Shown: positions 24,602 to 36,795, counted from the first letter of the stretch. The stretch is DNA of 64,000 bases from Petrosia ficiformis (GCA_947044365.1 OX345638.1:2466201-2530200), one strand, 5' to 3'. Notes: generated by a model not told the origin, from the letters alone. A program made the numbers and translations.

Positions 24602-26248
24602 TAATTTATTGATGGCGAAGTGATATTGTCTTCTGAAGGAACGACGCAAGGGGACCCTTTGGCCATGGCAATCTATGCCATTGGAATCCTTCCTCTAATT
24701 CACCATCTTAATCAACAGCTTTGTACTCAGGTTTGGTATGCTGATGATGCTGCTGTAGGTGGTAGTTTATCTGCCCTTCGTGAATGGTTTGATTACCTCT
24801 GTTCCTCTGGACCTATGTTTGGCTACTATCCCAATGCATCAAAATCTTGGCTGGTTTTAAAAGATGAATCTGCTGCTCTTGCCTCTTCAATTTTTGGGGG
24901 CACGGACATTAATCTCACTACAGAAGGCCATAGATACTTAGGCAGCATCATTGGCTCAAGTAAATTTGTTGATTGTTTTGTTGAAAAGAAGGTTTCGGAT
25001 TGGGTTGATCAAATTATTAAATTGAACTCTATTGCTCAGTCTCAACCACATGCTGCTTTTTCGGTATTTACACATGGGCTCTCTAGCAAGTGGACTTATT
25101 TTCTCAGAACTATTCCTAATGTGAAAAATTACCTTCAACCTCTTGAGGACACTATACGATATCAACTTCTACCTACCTTGACTGGTCAGTGTGCTTTTAA
25201 TGATGAATTAAGGACTTTGATATCTCTGCCTAGTCGTTTGGGCGGCTTAGGAATCCTAAATCCTTTGTCAACTGCTGACTCTCAGTTCAACTCTTCCTTA
25301 TTTATTACTGGTCCTCTAGTTTCTTCCATCATCCTTTCCTCTAATGAATCCATATCGACTATTTTGGCTAATATTTCTCAAAGAAAGGCTGACGTTAGAA
25401 AGAATCGCAGATTGCAATTATCAACTTTGGCTCAAGAAGTTTAGCGATGTTTAGACGTGGCTGGGGAGAAAGGTGCCTCAACATGGTTAACTGCACTCCC
25501 ATTGTCAATTCATAGGTTTGCTCTAAACAAAGGTGCTTTTCGTGATGCTTTATGCTTAAGGTATGGTTGGATACCTGCTCGCCTTCCTTCCTATTGTGTT
25601 TGTGGTAATACATTTACTGTAGATCATTGTTTTAACTGCAAATGTGGGGGATTTCCATCTATACGCCACAATGAAGTTAGAGATATAACAGCTCATCTTC
25701 TTACTGAGGTTTGTCATGACATCCTCATTGAACCCCAATTACAAGAACTTTCAGGTGAGGCCTTGTCTTATGGCTCAGCTAATAGACAAGATCAGGCTCG
25801 TGTTGACGTTGCTGCTAGTGGATTTTGGGGGAGTTTTCATGAAAGGGCTTATTTTGATGTGAGGATTTATAATCCATTTGCCCGTACCTATGTTAACTCG
25901 TCTTTATCTTCCTGTTATAAACGCAATGAGTCTGAAAAGAGGAGAAATTATGACCAGAGGATTAGAGAAATAGAACATGGCTCCTTCACTCCACTTGTTT
26001 TTTCTACTGCAGGCGGCATGGGACCAGCGGCTACCGTGGTGTTTAAGAGACTGGCTTCTATGATCTCGATCAGAAATAATCAGCCTTATTCTCATGTATT
26101 GAATTGGCTCAGGTGTCGTCTTGGTTTCTCGTTAATCAGATCAGCAATTATGTGTCTTCGTGGTGCCCGGTCCTCATATCATCATCCTATAAAATCTGAC
26201 TGTGCTGCTATAGATCTTGCCCTCTCTGAGAGTAAGGTCCATAACTGA
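24602..26248 (+). mobile_element. 5'-truncated non-LTR-type retroelement: RT fragment plus C-terminal nuclease-like domain
   Basis: A continuous frame from about 24617 to 26248 is broken by a single TAG at 25442-25444. The first half carries reverse transcriptase motifs TTQGDPLAMAIYA and WYADDAA (catalytic Asp pair, about 24737-24748); the fingers region is missing. The second half has a Cys/His cluster (CVCGNTFTVDHCFNCKCGG, about 25595-25655) followed by ARVDVAASGFWG and FDVRIYNP, which resembles a PD-(D/E)xK nuclease arrangement. A C-terminal restriction-like endonuclease is typical of R2/NeSL-type non-LTR elements; this assignment is an inference. A TTTA/ATTACTTATTT microsatellite follows (26250-26370), like a non-LTR tail. 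Confidence 0.7.
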
Positions 26249-26249
26249 T

Positions 26250-26370
26250 TGACTATTATATTTTATCATCATTACTTATTTATTTATTATCATTACTTAT
26301 TTATTACTTATTTATTTACTTATTTATTTATCATCATTACTTATTCATTTATTTATTTATCATTGTATCA
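26250..26370. repeat. ATTACTTATTTATTT microsatellite
   Basis: Imperfect repeats of TTATTTA and CATTACTTATT follow directly after the RT element and probably are its 3' tail. Confidence 0.8.
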
Positions 26371-26597
26371 TATGTAATTCACAACTAGCCTATCAATATA
26401 ACATCATTAGTCTTCTTCAATTAGTAATAGTAATACATTGCATTTGTTTTTTATTAACATACTGAACACTGTGTATAAATATATGATGTTTATATATGTA
26501 ACCTTTAATTATTACCGTAAAATGATTGGTTGAATGAATCAAACTGTTTCTTGCATAATTTCGTGTAATCTGACGTCATTGCGGTCACACTGATATA

Positions 26598-26788
26598 TAT
26601 ATATACTGAGCTTTACGGACTTCTTGCAATTATTCATTTAAACCGATCACGTGAGTTCAGCCAATGAAATCAGTTAACAGAGGATTAGCCATCTTGCAGA
26701 CAGTGTAGAGTGATTTGAACTGATTTCATTGGCTGAACTCACGTGATCGGTTTTAAATGCAAGAAGTCAGTAAAGCTCAGTATATATC
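26598..26788. repeat. Large inverted repeat (foldback element)
   Basis: Arms of about 75 bp (26598-26678 and 26715-26788) include CCGATCACGTGAGTTCAGCC and its inverse, with a 36-bp loop. No coding potential; MITE or hairpin-forming element. Confidence 0.75.
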
Positions 26789-27019
26789 TAACCACATTGT
26801 GATATACGCATGCTCCGCTATCTATCCCGCCAAAACAGTCCAAACAAAAAGTCAATGTATATTATAAGACAGTGTAGCTTGAAAGTGATGAACGTGCAGT
26901 TCTATTCTGTCTAGCTGTTCTTGGTGGATAGTATTTGCTCGTTCTACTGGTCATATCAGCATACAAGGTGAGATATTAAGGCATGTATGTATAGAGTAGC
27001 TCTATTGTGTCTGTGCTAA

Positions 27020-28140
27020 TTCTGTCTTAACAGAATTGCATGTATAAAATTTCACTTTCTTTTTTACAGCAATATACTTCAGTCCTGTTTCCAGTTTTGG
27101 CTACCATTTGAATATTGCCTCAGAAGTTGATTATAATGGAAAGTGTTGACTGCTATACCTGTATGGAATTGAGGCTCAGAAGTGTTCTCAATGGACAGTG
27201 CTGGCTACTCTACTGGTAATAGCAGCCTACAAAGTAGAATATTAGTGTGTATATCTCTTGCTACACCATGTACATGTGCGTGAAAAAAAAAACTGTTGAA
27301 AATACGTTTAGTTAAATACTCGCAAACAATGACAAATGCTAATTTATAGCCTGAGCTTTAGGAATGGTGACATACTCAACTAGGGAATTACTACACCACA
27401 GGTTGATCTAAGTTGGACTTACAAACTATTTATTGCACCAATGACTAACAATGGTTACTAGTCTGTTATTATAGCAGAAAGTAAAATCACAAAGTTGTTT
27501 ATCCTTGGTACTGCCTGTAATGCTTCCAGAATTGCCCCACATAAAATTTGTATTGGCTAACTCACCTTATATGTCTAATTCTATCTTAGTAATATCTGAT
27601 AGCATGTATAAAACTTTACTTTTTTACAGCAAGTGTACCTGCAAGTGAAGATATTCATCATCCTATTTCCAGTTGTAGTTCCAATTGTACAGTAGAGGAT
27701 CAGATGTATATCTCTGTGGATGGTGTTAGCTGCTCTACTGGTCATAGCAGCCTTCAAGGTAAGATATTAAAGCATATATGTTTTAACTGGATAAGTGCTA
27801 CACACATGTGCCTGGAAAAACAATGTGTCTGCTTTGAAATATTCAGTTTAACACTCACACGAAAGATGTGAAGTTGTAGCATGTTAATTAAGGCAAACAA
27901 GTATGTATTGTAATTATGCATGTGGGTTCGTTTTTGAATATGTCCACATGGTCCTACCCTCATACAACGTGTTCATAATTTTTAGAGAGGATTCTTTTTG
28001 AGCTAGTTTTTGAAGATAGTTTCCTGTTCTGTCAATGATTAAACTAGTATTTTACAGTATTGTGTGTTTTAGGAGTTGATACTGTTTTTTTGTATTGACA
28101 ATTTTATAAAGTAATGATATCTATAAAATCATGATAACTA
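27020..28140. repeat. Downstream flank of NLR gene C, duplicate of 30-1140
   Basis: Near-identical to the left edge of the window over about 1.1 kb, including exon-like blocks and the sequence just after the NLR stop codon. Shows that D and C (or their flanks) arose by segmental duplication. Confidence 0.8.
27630..27758 (+). other. Exon-like cassette with four cysteines, copy 2
   Basis: Same 129-nt length, splice borders and open frame as 630-758. Seven base changes alter six amino acids and all four cysteines are kept. The almost purely amino-acid-changing pattern fits either neutral drift or diversifying selection; too few sites to tell. Confidence 0.35.
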
Positions 28141-28147
28141 TACAAAT

Positions 28148-31100
28148 TCAAAAATTTATTATTGGTAGTGGTTTTAGTGGATATAGTTTTTTGTGTTGTT
28201 CAATCAAACTCTTTTTCTGTGCTTTATAAGTATCCATTAAGTGTTTTAAATAACTTGTCTTAACGTACTCAAGTGAGGGATGGAGGAAGATAGACTGGAA
28301 GAATTGTTGTATTTGTTCTATCCAGTTTGTAGGTGGAGATGAGTTAACATCACCCACATACCGATACTTTATCTGGAGTAGTCTGATGGTTTTGTGTAAC
28401 TTTAACATATTAGTAACAAGAGGTAGTACCTGATCACAAAACAATGATGCCAATTTCCTGTTATCATAACAGAAAATCTGATCTGGTCTGAAGTCCAGTT
28501 TGAGTTCAGTGAGGTGGTTCTTCCGTGAGATGACATTAAAGAAAGTTCTTATCTGTTCATTGTTAGTAACTGATACCGGAATGAATACACTCAGCTCTTG
28601 TAGACTAGTGTTGTGTGGGAGACCAGTTGTCAGGAAGGAGAGGTATTCACTAGAAATAGTATACATTTCAATATTCTGTTCAATCTCCAGATATTCTATT
28701 GTTTGGTTTAGTATTAACATATTTTGTACACTAGTACCCATACTATCAATAATGTCATTATTCATTATTCGCACTCTCAGAGATTTAAGTGTATTATTAC
28801 TCTGTAGAATAGTAAAGAGTTCAATAACACTCTCAGATGTGTCTAGTGGTAAGTCAAGTTGTTGTAGTCTAGGATGAGAATGAAATAAAAGATGTGGTTG
28901 ATATGGATGGTATAGTTTAATACAGTGTAGTCCTTTGATGTGAGGAAGAAGTGATGTTGATAGTTTATGAGACCACAATGGTCCAATCTTCAGAGTAGTG
29001 AGTGGTGTGTTCACCTCTATTATACTCAGGAATGATGGTAGGACATGATCAGGTACATTCAGTTTTAGAGCTTGTAGTGTGTGGTTGTCTTTTAGTAAGT
29101 GTTCAATTGTTCCATCAGACAGAGGAGAACTAATGGCATCAAATTCAAGTGAGAATGATGTTATTGTTTTATTTCCAGTTACTCCATTAATCAAACTAGT
29201 GATAGTAGCAGTGCTACTGTAATTAAACCAAAGCTTCATTTCTAGAAGTGTAGAATTCATTGCTATACGTGTCTCTAGTTTAGAATACTTGTCTGTATGT
29301 AATATGGAGTTTGTACTATCATCTTTTAATGTAGAATATTCTGTTACCAAGTGCAGTACTTTTATTGAAGGAAGTTTGAGTAATTTTAATATTTGACGAC
29401 AAAGATCAACTGGGGTCTCGTATAATCTACAATAGCACTCCTGAATATTGTGTAAGAATGATAGTTTCAATAATCTGTACACTGAATGATCAGTTGTAAA
29501 AGACAAATGTACATTTAGTATCTCACACTGGTTCTGTTGTGAGTCGTTTGTTAGTGTATTAGTAAGGATTTGTACTTCCTGGTCACTTAATAAAAATCCA
29601 AGGTCCAAGTGATTCCATGATGTGTTAGAATTGTTGAGGAAATAACTGAGACACAATATGTCAAACAGTGATAATCTTACTTCATCAAGACACAGTGAGT
29701 GGCTTTTGATGGATTGTGCTAATACTTGACATAATGCTTTATTCTGTGATTCATACAGGAGTTGAGGAAGGAGAATGTCAAGTTTATCAAAGTAGTCTGA
29801 AGAGCAGTGATCACTAACCAAAATTAATTCCAATTGAATTTCTGGATGTTGTTGAAACCTGGAATGATAACAAGCCTCAAATCCAAATTGTGGTTTCATT
29901 TTACATTGTAAGTCAACTTCTTTGTTGAAATACTGTTTGTAATCCTCATGTTCAAGGTGTGTTAGACCTGATACAAACCTCAGACACATTCGAAAGTGAT
30001 CATTATTAAATTGATCATTAAACACTTTCTCTGTCTTCTCATACTTAGTTATCCACCATGCTGCTAGAAATTCCTGGATACTCAAGTGAAGGAATTGATA
30101 ACTTTTCTCTCCACACACAGTAAATGTTGTCATTAGTCCTAGATAGTCTGCCTTGACAACTGACTCATTCAGAGACTGCTGGACTTGAAACAAAGAAAAT
30201 GTCATTCTTGGAGTGTTTTCTTTCAAACTGAGGTAAGCAAACTTACACATCTCTTGGAAAGGTGTAGATATGACTGGTGATGGTAAATGATGAAGGCTGT
30301 TTATTTGGTCAGGTTCAGTAAATTGAGTCTTTTTCACATATCTTCTAATAGTTTGTAGCATAAAGTTCTCATACAGTTGTGTGAGTGTTGTTGGTAACTT
30401 TCCATTTTCCTTACGATAAACTAAGATGACTATGGAACAGACTAGTGGTATATAACACAATGTCTGGACATCATTTCGTACTTCAAGATCTTGGATAAGT
30501 TGCTTTGCTAGACATGGCTCCTCTTCAAGTGTTCCATGGACTACATTATTAATTTCTTGTACTGTAAATCCCATCACCTCAACATGTTTATTGATAGAGT
30601 CTAAATCAAGCAGTAAAGAGGAGGCATAGCTACGAGAGGTAACAATTACTGAACATTTATGTAATATATCTTTACGAATGATTTTATATGCTAGTGAAGA
30701 ATCTCTGAGTTCAACACTTAATTCATCCCAACCATCAAAGATTATCAGTAGTCTTTTCCCCTCTGAAACTGTCATCCACTCAACCACTTTCAACACTTTT
30801 GGACTTTCATAAACAAACAAGTCTGATAGTGTACTAGCTTGAGCTACTTTGTCATATCTTAGAGGACAGTAAATTACCAAATCATATTGTACATGTTTGA
30901 TTTGTCCATTAGTCCACATATTTAACAGTTTACGACAGAGAGTTGTTTTACCAATACCAGGAGGACCATCAATGACTACAGTATGAGACTGACCACTCTC
31001 ATTTGGTTTAAGAATATCCTCAATATCTATCGGTTTAATTTTATTATTAGTGAAACGTGGTATTTCATCAATATTTCCTCTTAACACACACCAAGCTATC

Positions 31101-31966
31101 TGCTGTATTGTTTTACGATCAGCTTGTTTGTCTTGTGATTCTAATAGTGCTAATCTTCCAAAGAAGTCTTGCCCAACTCGTGGTGGCCAGTCTGTAGGAA
31201 CAATAGGTTGGTGTTTATATTTATCTCTCATAATGTCACAATATTGTTGTACATCAGGATCCAATAGACTAATGGATGTATCTTCATCAGTGATAGAATG
31301 ACCTGTAGGTATGAAAGATATAATAATAGTAATGAATGTTGTTTACGTAGAGAAGACTGACCTAACTGTTTTAATATGGAGGTAGCAATATCTGTTAGTG
31401 TCTGATGTTGTTGATTTCTTAATACATGACAAATATCATGTAGACACTGGTCTGGATGAGAATGTGTTGGTAGTTGTCTCTCTAATGCCATTACCAGTTT
31501 ACTAGCTTTCCTATAATCATCTTCTCCTGTTATTCCATGTATGTTATTTCTTGTTTCAAGTGGTATCAGTTTATTTGTGTACAATGCATTAGTTACACTG
31601 TAAAGAGTTGGAGTAATAGCATTAACCAGTTTATCAAAATGAGTTCGTAATAGTTCCTTTGATCTCTGGTTACCTGTATAATATAGTGTATATCAAGAGT
31701 ATATCATTTATATGATGTTTTGTGTTACCTGTTATAGGACCAGGGTTGAGTTCAATATCTCCTGATAAAATGAGGAGGAGAAGTAGTCCACAGACTAGAG
31801 AGAAGGTTAGACCTCTAATCCACCTGATCCTAGTGACTCTATTTATCCTGCTATTATCAGTGGTTACATCACTGGTGGGAGACTTTTTAGTACAGTGAGT
31901 ATGATATGATATCTGATGATAATACCATGATCCTATACTTGATCTCCATTGACAGATATCAATCAT
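28148..31966 (-). CDS. NLR gene C: 2A leader, CARD-like, NACHT, LRR (no Death exon)
   Basis: Intact-looking receptor, 1234 codons. Exons (minus): 31966-31729, 31673-31362 and 31302-28148. Introns are 55 and 59 nt with GT-AG ends, phase 1. The 2A exon joins directly to the CARD-like exon, and the 55-nt intron leaves no room for the Death-like exon found in A and B. NACHT shows GPPGIGKTT, IIFDGWDEL, VTSRSY and FLHLSIQEFLAAWW. The LRR-like C terminus ends in TGA at 28148-28150. The start is the first in-frame ATG after a TGA. An upstream ATG at 32045 opens a short overlapping frame in another phase that ends across this start codon, a possible upstream ORF. Ligand unknown. Confidence 0.85.
31736..31762 (-). 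other. 2A ribosome-skipping motif of NLR gene C
   Basis: Encodes GDIELNPGP after the hydrophobic segment FSLVCGLLLLLILS. The helix differs from gene A by Ile to Leu while the 2A core is unchanged. Predicted separation is between Gly76 and Pro77. Confidence 0.85.
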
Positions 31967-33138
31967 GATAACTAGTAGAATATGAAACAATCAGAAAAGA
32001 ATAGTAAGTAAATACCTTCACTTCTACTGAAGTACTGATATTCATACCCTGTTAGAAAGGGGTGTATTTGACCATATATGGATATAAGGTTGGTAATTCA
32101 TGTAAACAACCACACCCTAATGTGTATATCTAATTCTCATCAGTGTGGGTGTGTGCTTTTTGTTTATAGTATTGTGAATACTTTAGGATTAATGCATACT
32201 TAATTTAGTGATTTCCATAGTTAATGATTTTGTGAGTACTAATTATAGTGATTTACTGTTAATAAGTGACATGTAACTTACACTACTATAAATAGTAACA
32301 AAATTACACCCTCTTCCGCTACTACTTCCTAGGATGATGATGTAGTACAAGAAAAGCTATATCAAGAAGCAACCTAATAACTATATACTAACCATTTACT
32401 AAGTTGTATCATTATAATTTTATAAAACATTTTATCAGTTTCAACATCACATTAGCACTTCCAATCACAACATCCACATATTGTAGCTAGTAAGTTCTCA
32501 GTTACATATTTGAGGTATGTAGCTATAGGGTAATATGTTTAATTGTTTGTAGTCAAGTTCAGGAATGAATAATACTCATAGTGATGACATAGTCTCACCC
32601 CCTCACACTTTAAAAGCATACAATCATTTTCCATACTTATGATCATAGAAACCCTACATATTAATACTATAAAATCATTACATTTATGTAGTTTCTCAAC
32701 ATTCCATTTATTTATCATATTTTTTGTTTCTATTTTATCATTTAAATTTGAGGGAATGTGAGAATGTTAGAAAATTATAATAAATAGATATTATTATTAT
32801 ATTTACTGTATATTTATGATAAGATGAAATACTTAATATGCATTGTATTAGTGTACATATCATCATATTATACAGTGCAGTACATGTGTGTACCTGAAAT
32901 TATGTTTCTAGACATGTATGTACACGTCAGTAACTTGTAACTCAATACTTTGATTATATGACATGTATGTATTACAGTGTATTACATGTATATGCAATCT
33001 TGTAACTCAATATTGACTTTACGACATGTCCTGTCATAATAATTATTATTAAATATGATAGTAATAAAATTTTATAGTTCACAGTCAGTGGCGTGGCGTA
33101 GCTTAGTTGTTTCCTCGTTGCCCGGAAACCCCCTTTAA
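31967..33138. promoter_or_regulatory. Upstream region of NLR gene C
   Basis: Non-coding. Around 32060-32170 it resembles the gene A upstream region. About 32930-33030 shares the CTTGTAACTCAATA repeat with 12360-12520. No individual promoter element is claimed. Confidence 0.4.
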
Positions 33139-33319
33139 CCCTTTGAACGCGGTGCGCATATATATATGCGCATGCGTATAACATGCTTCAACGCGGTACG
33201 CATATATATATGCGCAGGTGCTAAAATTATTACAGCAAGTTACCACAGGTCTATGAGAGCCCCTCCTTTGTTATTTTAGTAGTAAAGAGTTCAAATTATT
33301 AATTAATATTTCCAAAAAT

Positions 33320-35159
33320 ATGGCAAGATACAACAGAGATCAAGTTTTGGAATTATTAGATGGACCAGAAGATGAAATCGACAGTGGAGATGAATTTGAT
33401 GGCTATGTAGATGAAACAGAAATGATGCAAGTGATGGATGCAAATGAAGGCAATGACGATAATGAAGAGGTAGAAATTGAGGAAACAAATGGTGAAATGA
33501 TGACAGAGAACAGTGATGGTAGTGATAGTAATGGATGCTTTTCAAGAGAAGGCAGTCAAAATCAGGACTTTGTAGAAGGACCAGCTTGTAGCCTTGATAT
33601 GTCAAACAAAACACCAATTGACTACTTCGAGCATCTTATGACTGATAGCATTTTGGACCACATAGTCAGTCAGACAAATCTGTACGCTGATCAACATTTT
33701 GAAGCAAATCCAGATATTCCAAGGCAATCAAGACTTCATACCTGGAAGAAAAAGATACATAATCTTACAGAATTACTACAATTCATAGCCATAATAATTA
33801 TTATGGGGGTCATTCACTATCCCAGAATAGAGGACTACTGGGTAAAAACCTGGCCTTTTGGCACAAATGCCTTTTTACGAATAATGACCAGAGATAGATT
33901 CTCCGTGATTCTAAAATTCATACATCTCAATGACAACAAAAAGAACAAAAGGAAAGGTGAACCAGGTTATGACCCACTTTTTAAAATAAGGCCATTTTTG
34001 ACACCTCTGTTATCCAATTTCCAATTTGCATACAATCCTGGTCGTGAGCTAGCAGTGGATGAATCTATGGTGAGTTTTAAGGGTAGGATATGGTTTATCC
34101 AGTATCTACCAAAAAAACCTAACAAGTGGGGATTGAAAGCTTATGTTTTAGCTGACTCAAAAACTGGATATACTTATAATTGGAGCTTATATACTGGTAA
34201 GTGTTATAGTCGTCTCCTTTTTTGAACATCAAAATGTATTTTCCTATAATTATCTTCTTTTCATAGGTAAAGATGAATCTCTATCAACTCAAGATCGGAC
34301 CGTAACACATGCAACAGTTATCCAGCTGGTTGAATGTTTACCTAGAGGCCATCATATATATACAGATAACTTTTATACAAGTCCAGCCTTATATACAGAA
34401 CTAAAACATTTGGGCTTTGGTGCGTGTGGAACTGTACGTGTTGACAGAAGGGGGATGCCCAAACAATTTAGGAATAAAACTGATATAAACAAAGGAGATA
34501 TTAGAGCAGTAGAGATATCTGAGGGACTTACCGCATTACAATGGCAGGATAAACGATTGGTGACCATGCTGAGCACAATCCACAATGATGACATCATTTC
34601 CAAACGACGACGAACTAGACATGCTGTAGGGGGAAGGGAAGAAATAGAAAAACCAGTGATGGTTGAGCAATACAATACATATATGGGTGGAGTGGACAAG
34701 GCAGATCAGTTACTATCTTACTATGGGTTCAACCATCGAACAATAAAATGGTGGAAGCGAACTTTTTTTCACCTGTTAGACCTGGCTATTGTGAACTCCT
34801 ACATTTTGTATAAACTATCAACTGATGGATCAAAACAACCATCACATCAACAGTTCAGAATACAGCTGGCAATGGAACTATTGAACAGGACTGGAATTGA
34901 CATAGCAGGAAATTCTCATCAGTCATGCAAACATTCTCTTCCCTCTGTAGCTCGTCTTACAGAACGTCACTTCCCTACAAAAGTAGACCAGCGGCAATGT
35001 GGAAAAACTAAACAGCTGGAATGTGTAGTGTGCAGTTTCAAAAAAGGGAGAGGAAGGAGGACATCAACATACAAGTGTAAACAGTGTGACGTCAGCCTAT
35101 GTATTGTTCCATGTTTTGAATTATATCATACATATGTAGATCCTACTAGATATCTATAA
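33320..35159 (+). CDS. PiggyBac transposase
   Basis: Cut-and-paste DDE/D transposase, 589 residues in two exons (33320-34196 and 34267-35159) with a 70-nt GT-AG intron, phase 1. An acidic N terminus (about 10-75) is typical of the family. Catalytic Asp residues are at about 247 (AVDESM), 326 (YTDNFYTS) and 436 (GGVDKADQ). The C-terminal cysteine-rich domain (about 555-585; CVVCSFKKGR, CKQCDVSLC) binds the transposon ends in piggyBac. The length matches the family norm (about 560-600), and no stop or frameshift is seen. The start is the first ATG of the open frame, 180 bp inside the left TIR. Confidence 0.95.
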
Positions 35160-35283
35160 GTAATACAGTAATGCATCCTTATTTTATGTTTTCTCCTACA
35201 ACACTACATGCATAATTATTAGGCACACAATCATACTTGTATTCAATTATTATTTATCTAGCTCTCTCCCTCTTTGTATATAT

Positions 35284-35290
<7 letters not shown>

Positions 35291-35314
<24 letters not shown>

Positions 35315-35341
35315 ATTATATATATATATATATATATATAT
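35291..35341. repeat. (TA)n microsatellite
   Basis: Run of TA/AT dinucleotides inside the piggyBac 3' untranslated part. Confidence 0.95.
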
Positions 35342-35817
35342 AGTTACATATTACACTATGAAAAAAGGAAGAAACATACCTTAGATTGTGAAGATTCGCT
35401 GAAACATGATCAGTACTCAACTGCATACTGTCTCCAAATGTCTAGAGTATCCAACATACCAACAAACATCGAGCCGATTATGAGAAAATGATCGATGGTT
35501 ACTTGAGCTCTCTGTGTCAGCGCCTTTCTTTAATACCTCCACTGATAGTCTAAACCTTACAAAGGTAGCTCTTCCTATCTGTTAGAAGAATCATCTCGTC
35601 CGTAATTAAGCTTTCCACATGCTTAGAACTCAACAAGAAGCTCCTTTCTTGAAAATAAAATTTAAAGGTCAAGGTCAAACAACGCTCGCGTGATTGTGGT
35701 GAATGACGTTTACCGCCCCCGCGTTCAAAGGGTTAAGCTTTTATCCAAGAAGGGGTGGGGCTCGCGCGCGCATTGATATTGCACGTGAGGCTGCCCCGCC
35801 CCATTAGGTACAGTGCG

Positions 35818-35871
35818 CGCGTAGCCAGACTAGACCCAACCTACGTAGGTTGGGTCTAGTCTGGCTACGCG
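35818..35871. repeat. 54-bp perfect palindrome
   Basis: The two 27-bp halves meet at 35844/35845 (CTAC/GTAG) and are exact inverses (GTAGGTTGGGTCTAGTCTGG). No loop. It lies 85 bp beyond the piggyBac right end. Confidence 0.95.
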
Positions 35872-36221
35872 AGACTATATGCGATCGCGAGAGGTGACTC
35901 CACCGAAATTTTTTTTGTGCTGGCGAATCGGCAAAAACGGGGAAGAAAAAGTCATCTTTTTTTTTCACTGGTCCACAAAGCTGCAGGACTGAAATTTACC
36001 AATAATTTCATGACTATGTAAGTTACTATTATTATATCAAAGAAAAGGGAATTAATCTTGATTCAAGAGAACCAGCAACAAAATATGAAAATCTAACCTG
36101 TGTAGAGAATGAATAAAATGGCTGAAAACATATAATAACATACCATATAATTTAATGTATGTACTTATTGTGTAGTTAACAAAATTTATAGTGTGTCACT
36201 ATTGCATATAAAGTTCAAGTG

Positions 36222-36795
36222 TTAAAGATGGAGAAGATTGGTATAATTACGACATGTAATTGTCATGTGACATGTGTCGTGTATTAGTTGTTGGCAGTGC
36301 ATTTGGTAGAGGCTATTCTTCAGCATCTTAAGAAGTGTCATCCTTTTGTCTATCATTAGGTGGAATATTCGTTCTCTCGTTCTGATATCTTCCTTTTCCT
36401 CGTTGTCTTCTCCTATCAAGTGGAGAGCTACTAATTTGATTTTCAGTACCTGAAAACATTAGATGTAGGAAAAAAGTGTGGTTATTATGAAGAGATCTTA
36501 AACCAAACACACACACAAGCACAGGGACAAACAGACAGAGAGAGACACACAGACAGATAGAGAGAGACACAGACAGACAGATACAAACACACACAGACAT
36601 GCAAACACATACACATACCTCTCTCCTGAATTTGTTGCTCTTCTTCTGATAATTCACTATCATCATTGCTATAATCCTGATTCTCTTCCTTTTTTTCTTC
36701 CTCTTCCTCTTGTTCTTGTTGTTGTTCTTCTTCTCATCTCTCATTTTCTCTAGGATCATCTCTTCGAATGTTATCTTGGAAAAATCTAACAGCAT
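36222..36795 (-). pseudogene. FXR-like pseudogene, C-terminal exons (inverted copy)
   Basis: Two exons of an FMRP/FXR-type gene on the minus strand, homologous to 55180-55939. An acidic exon (about 36795-36620, glutamate-rich then [10 protein letters not shown]) contains a TGA. The RG-rich last exon (36449 down) has a TAA at 36328-36330. Its partner KH exon is found 10 kb away at 46906-46986, so the copy was split by the transposons in between. Confidence 0.75.

Larger units (their letters stand above)
33139..35732 (+). mobile_element. Complete piggyBac DNA transposon
   Basis: Terminal inverted repeats CCCTTTGAACGCGG (33139-33152) and its inverse (35719-35732) are flanked on both sides by TTAA (33135-33138, 35733-35736), the exact target site of piggyBac. 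Near the left end, two copies of ACGCGGT(G/A)CGCATATATATATGCGC form subterminal palindromes (33145-33220). The element contains one intact transposase gene, so it may be autonomous and recent. Confidence 0.95.

Noticed and set aside
35237..35491. Membrane-like small ORF after the transposase
   Set aside because: Its Tyr/Ile run is produced by a (TA)n microsatellite.
36328..36795. Intact Lys/Arg-rich protein on the minus strand
   Set aside because: It is the wrong frame of the acidic FXR exon read through the minisatellite intron.
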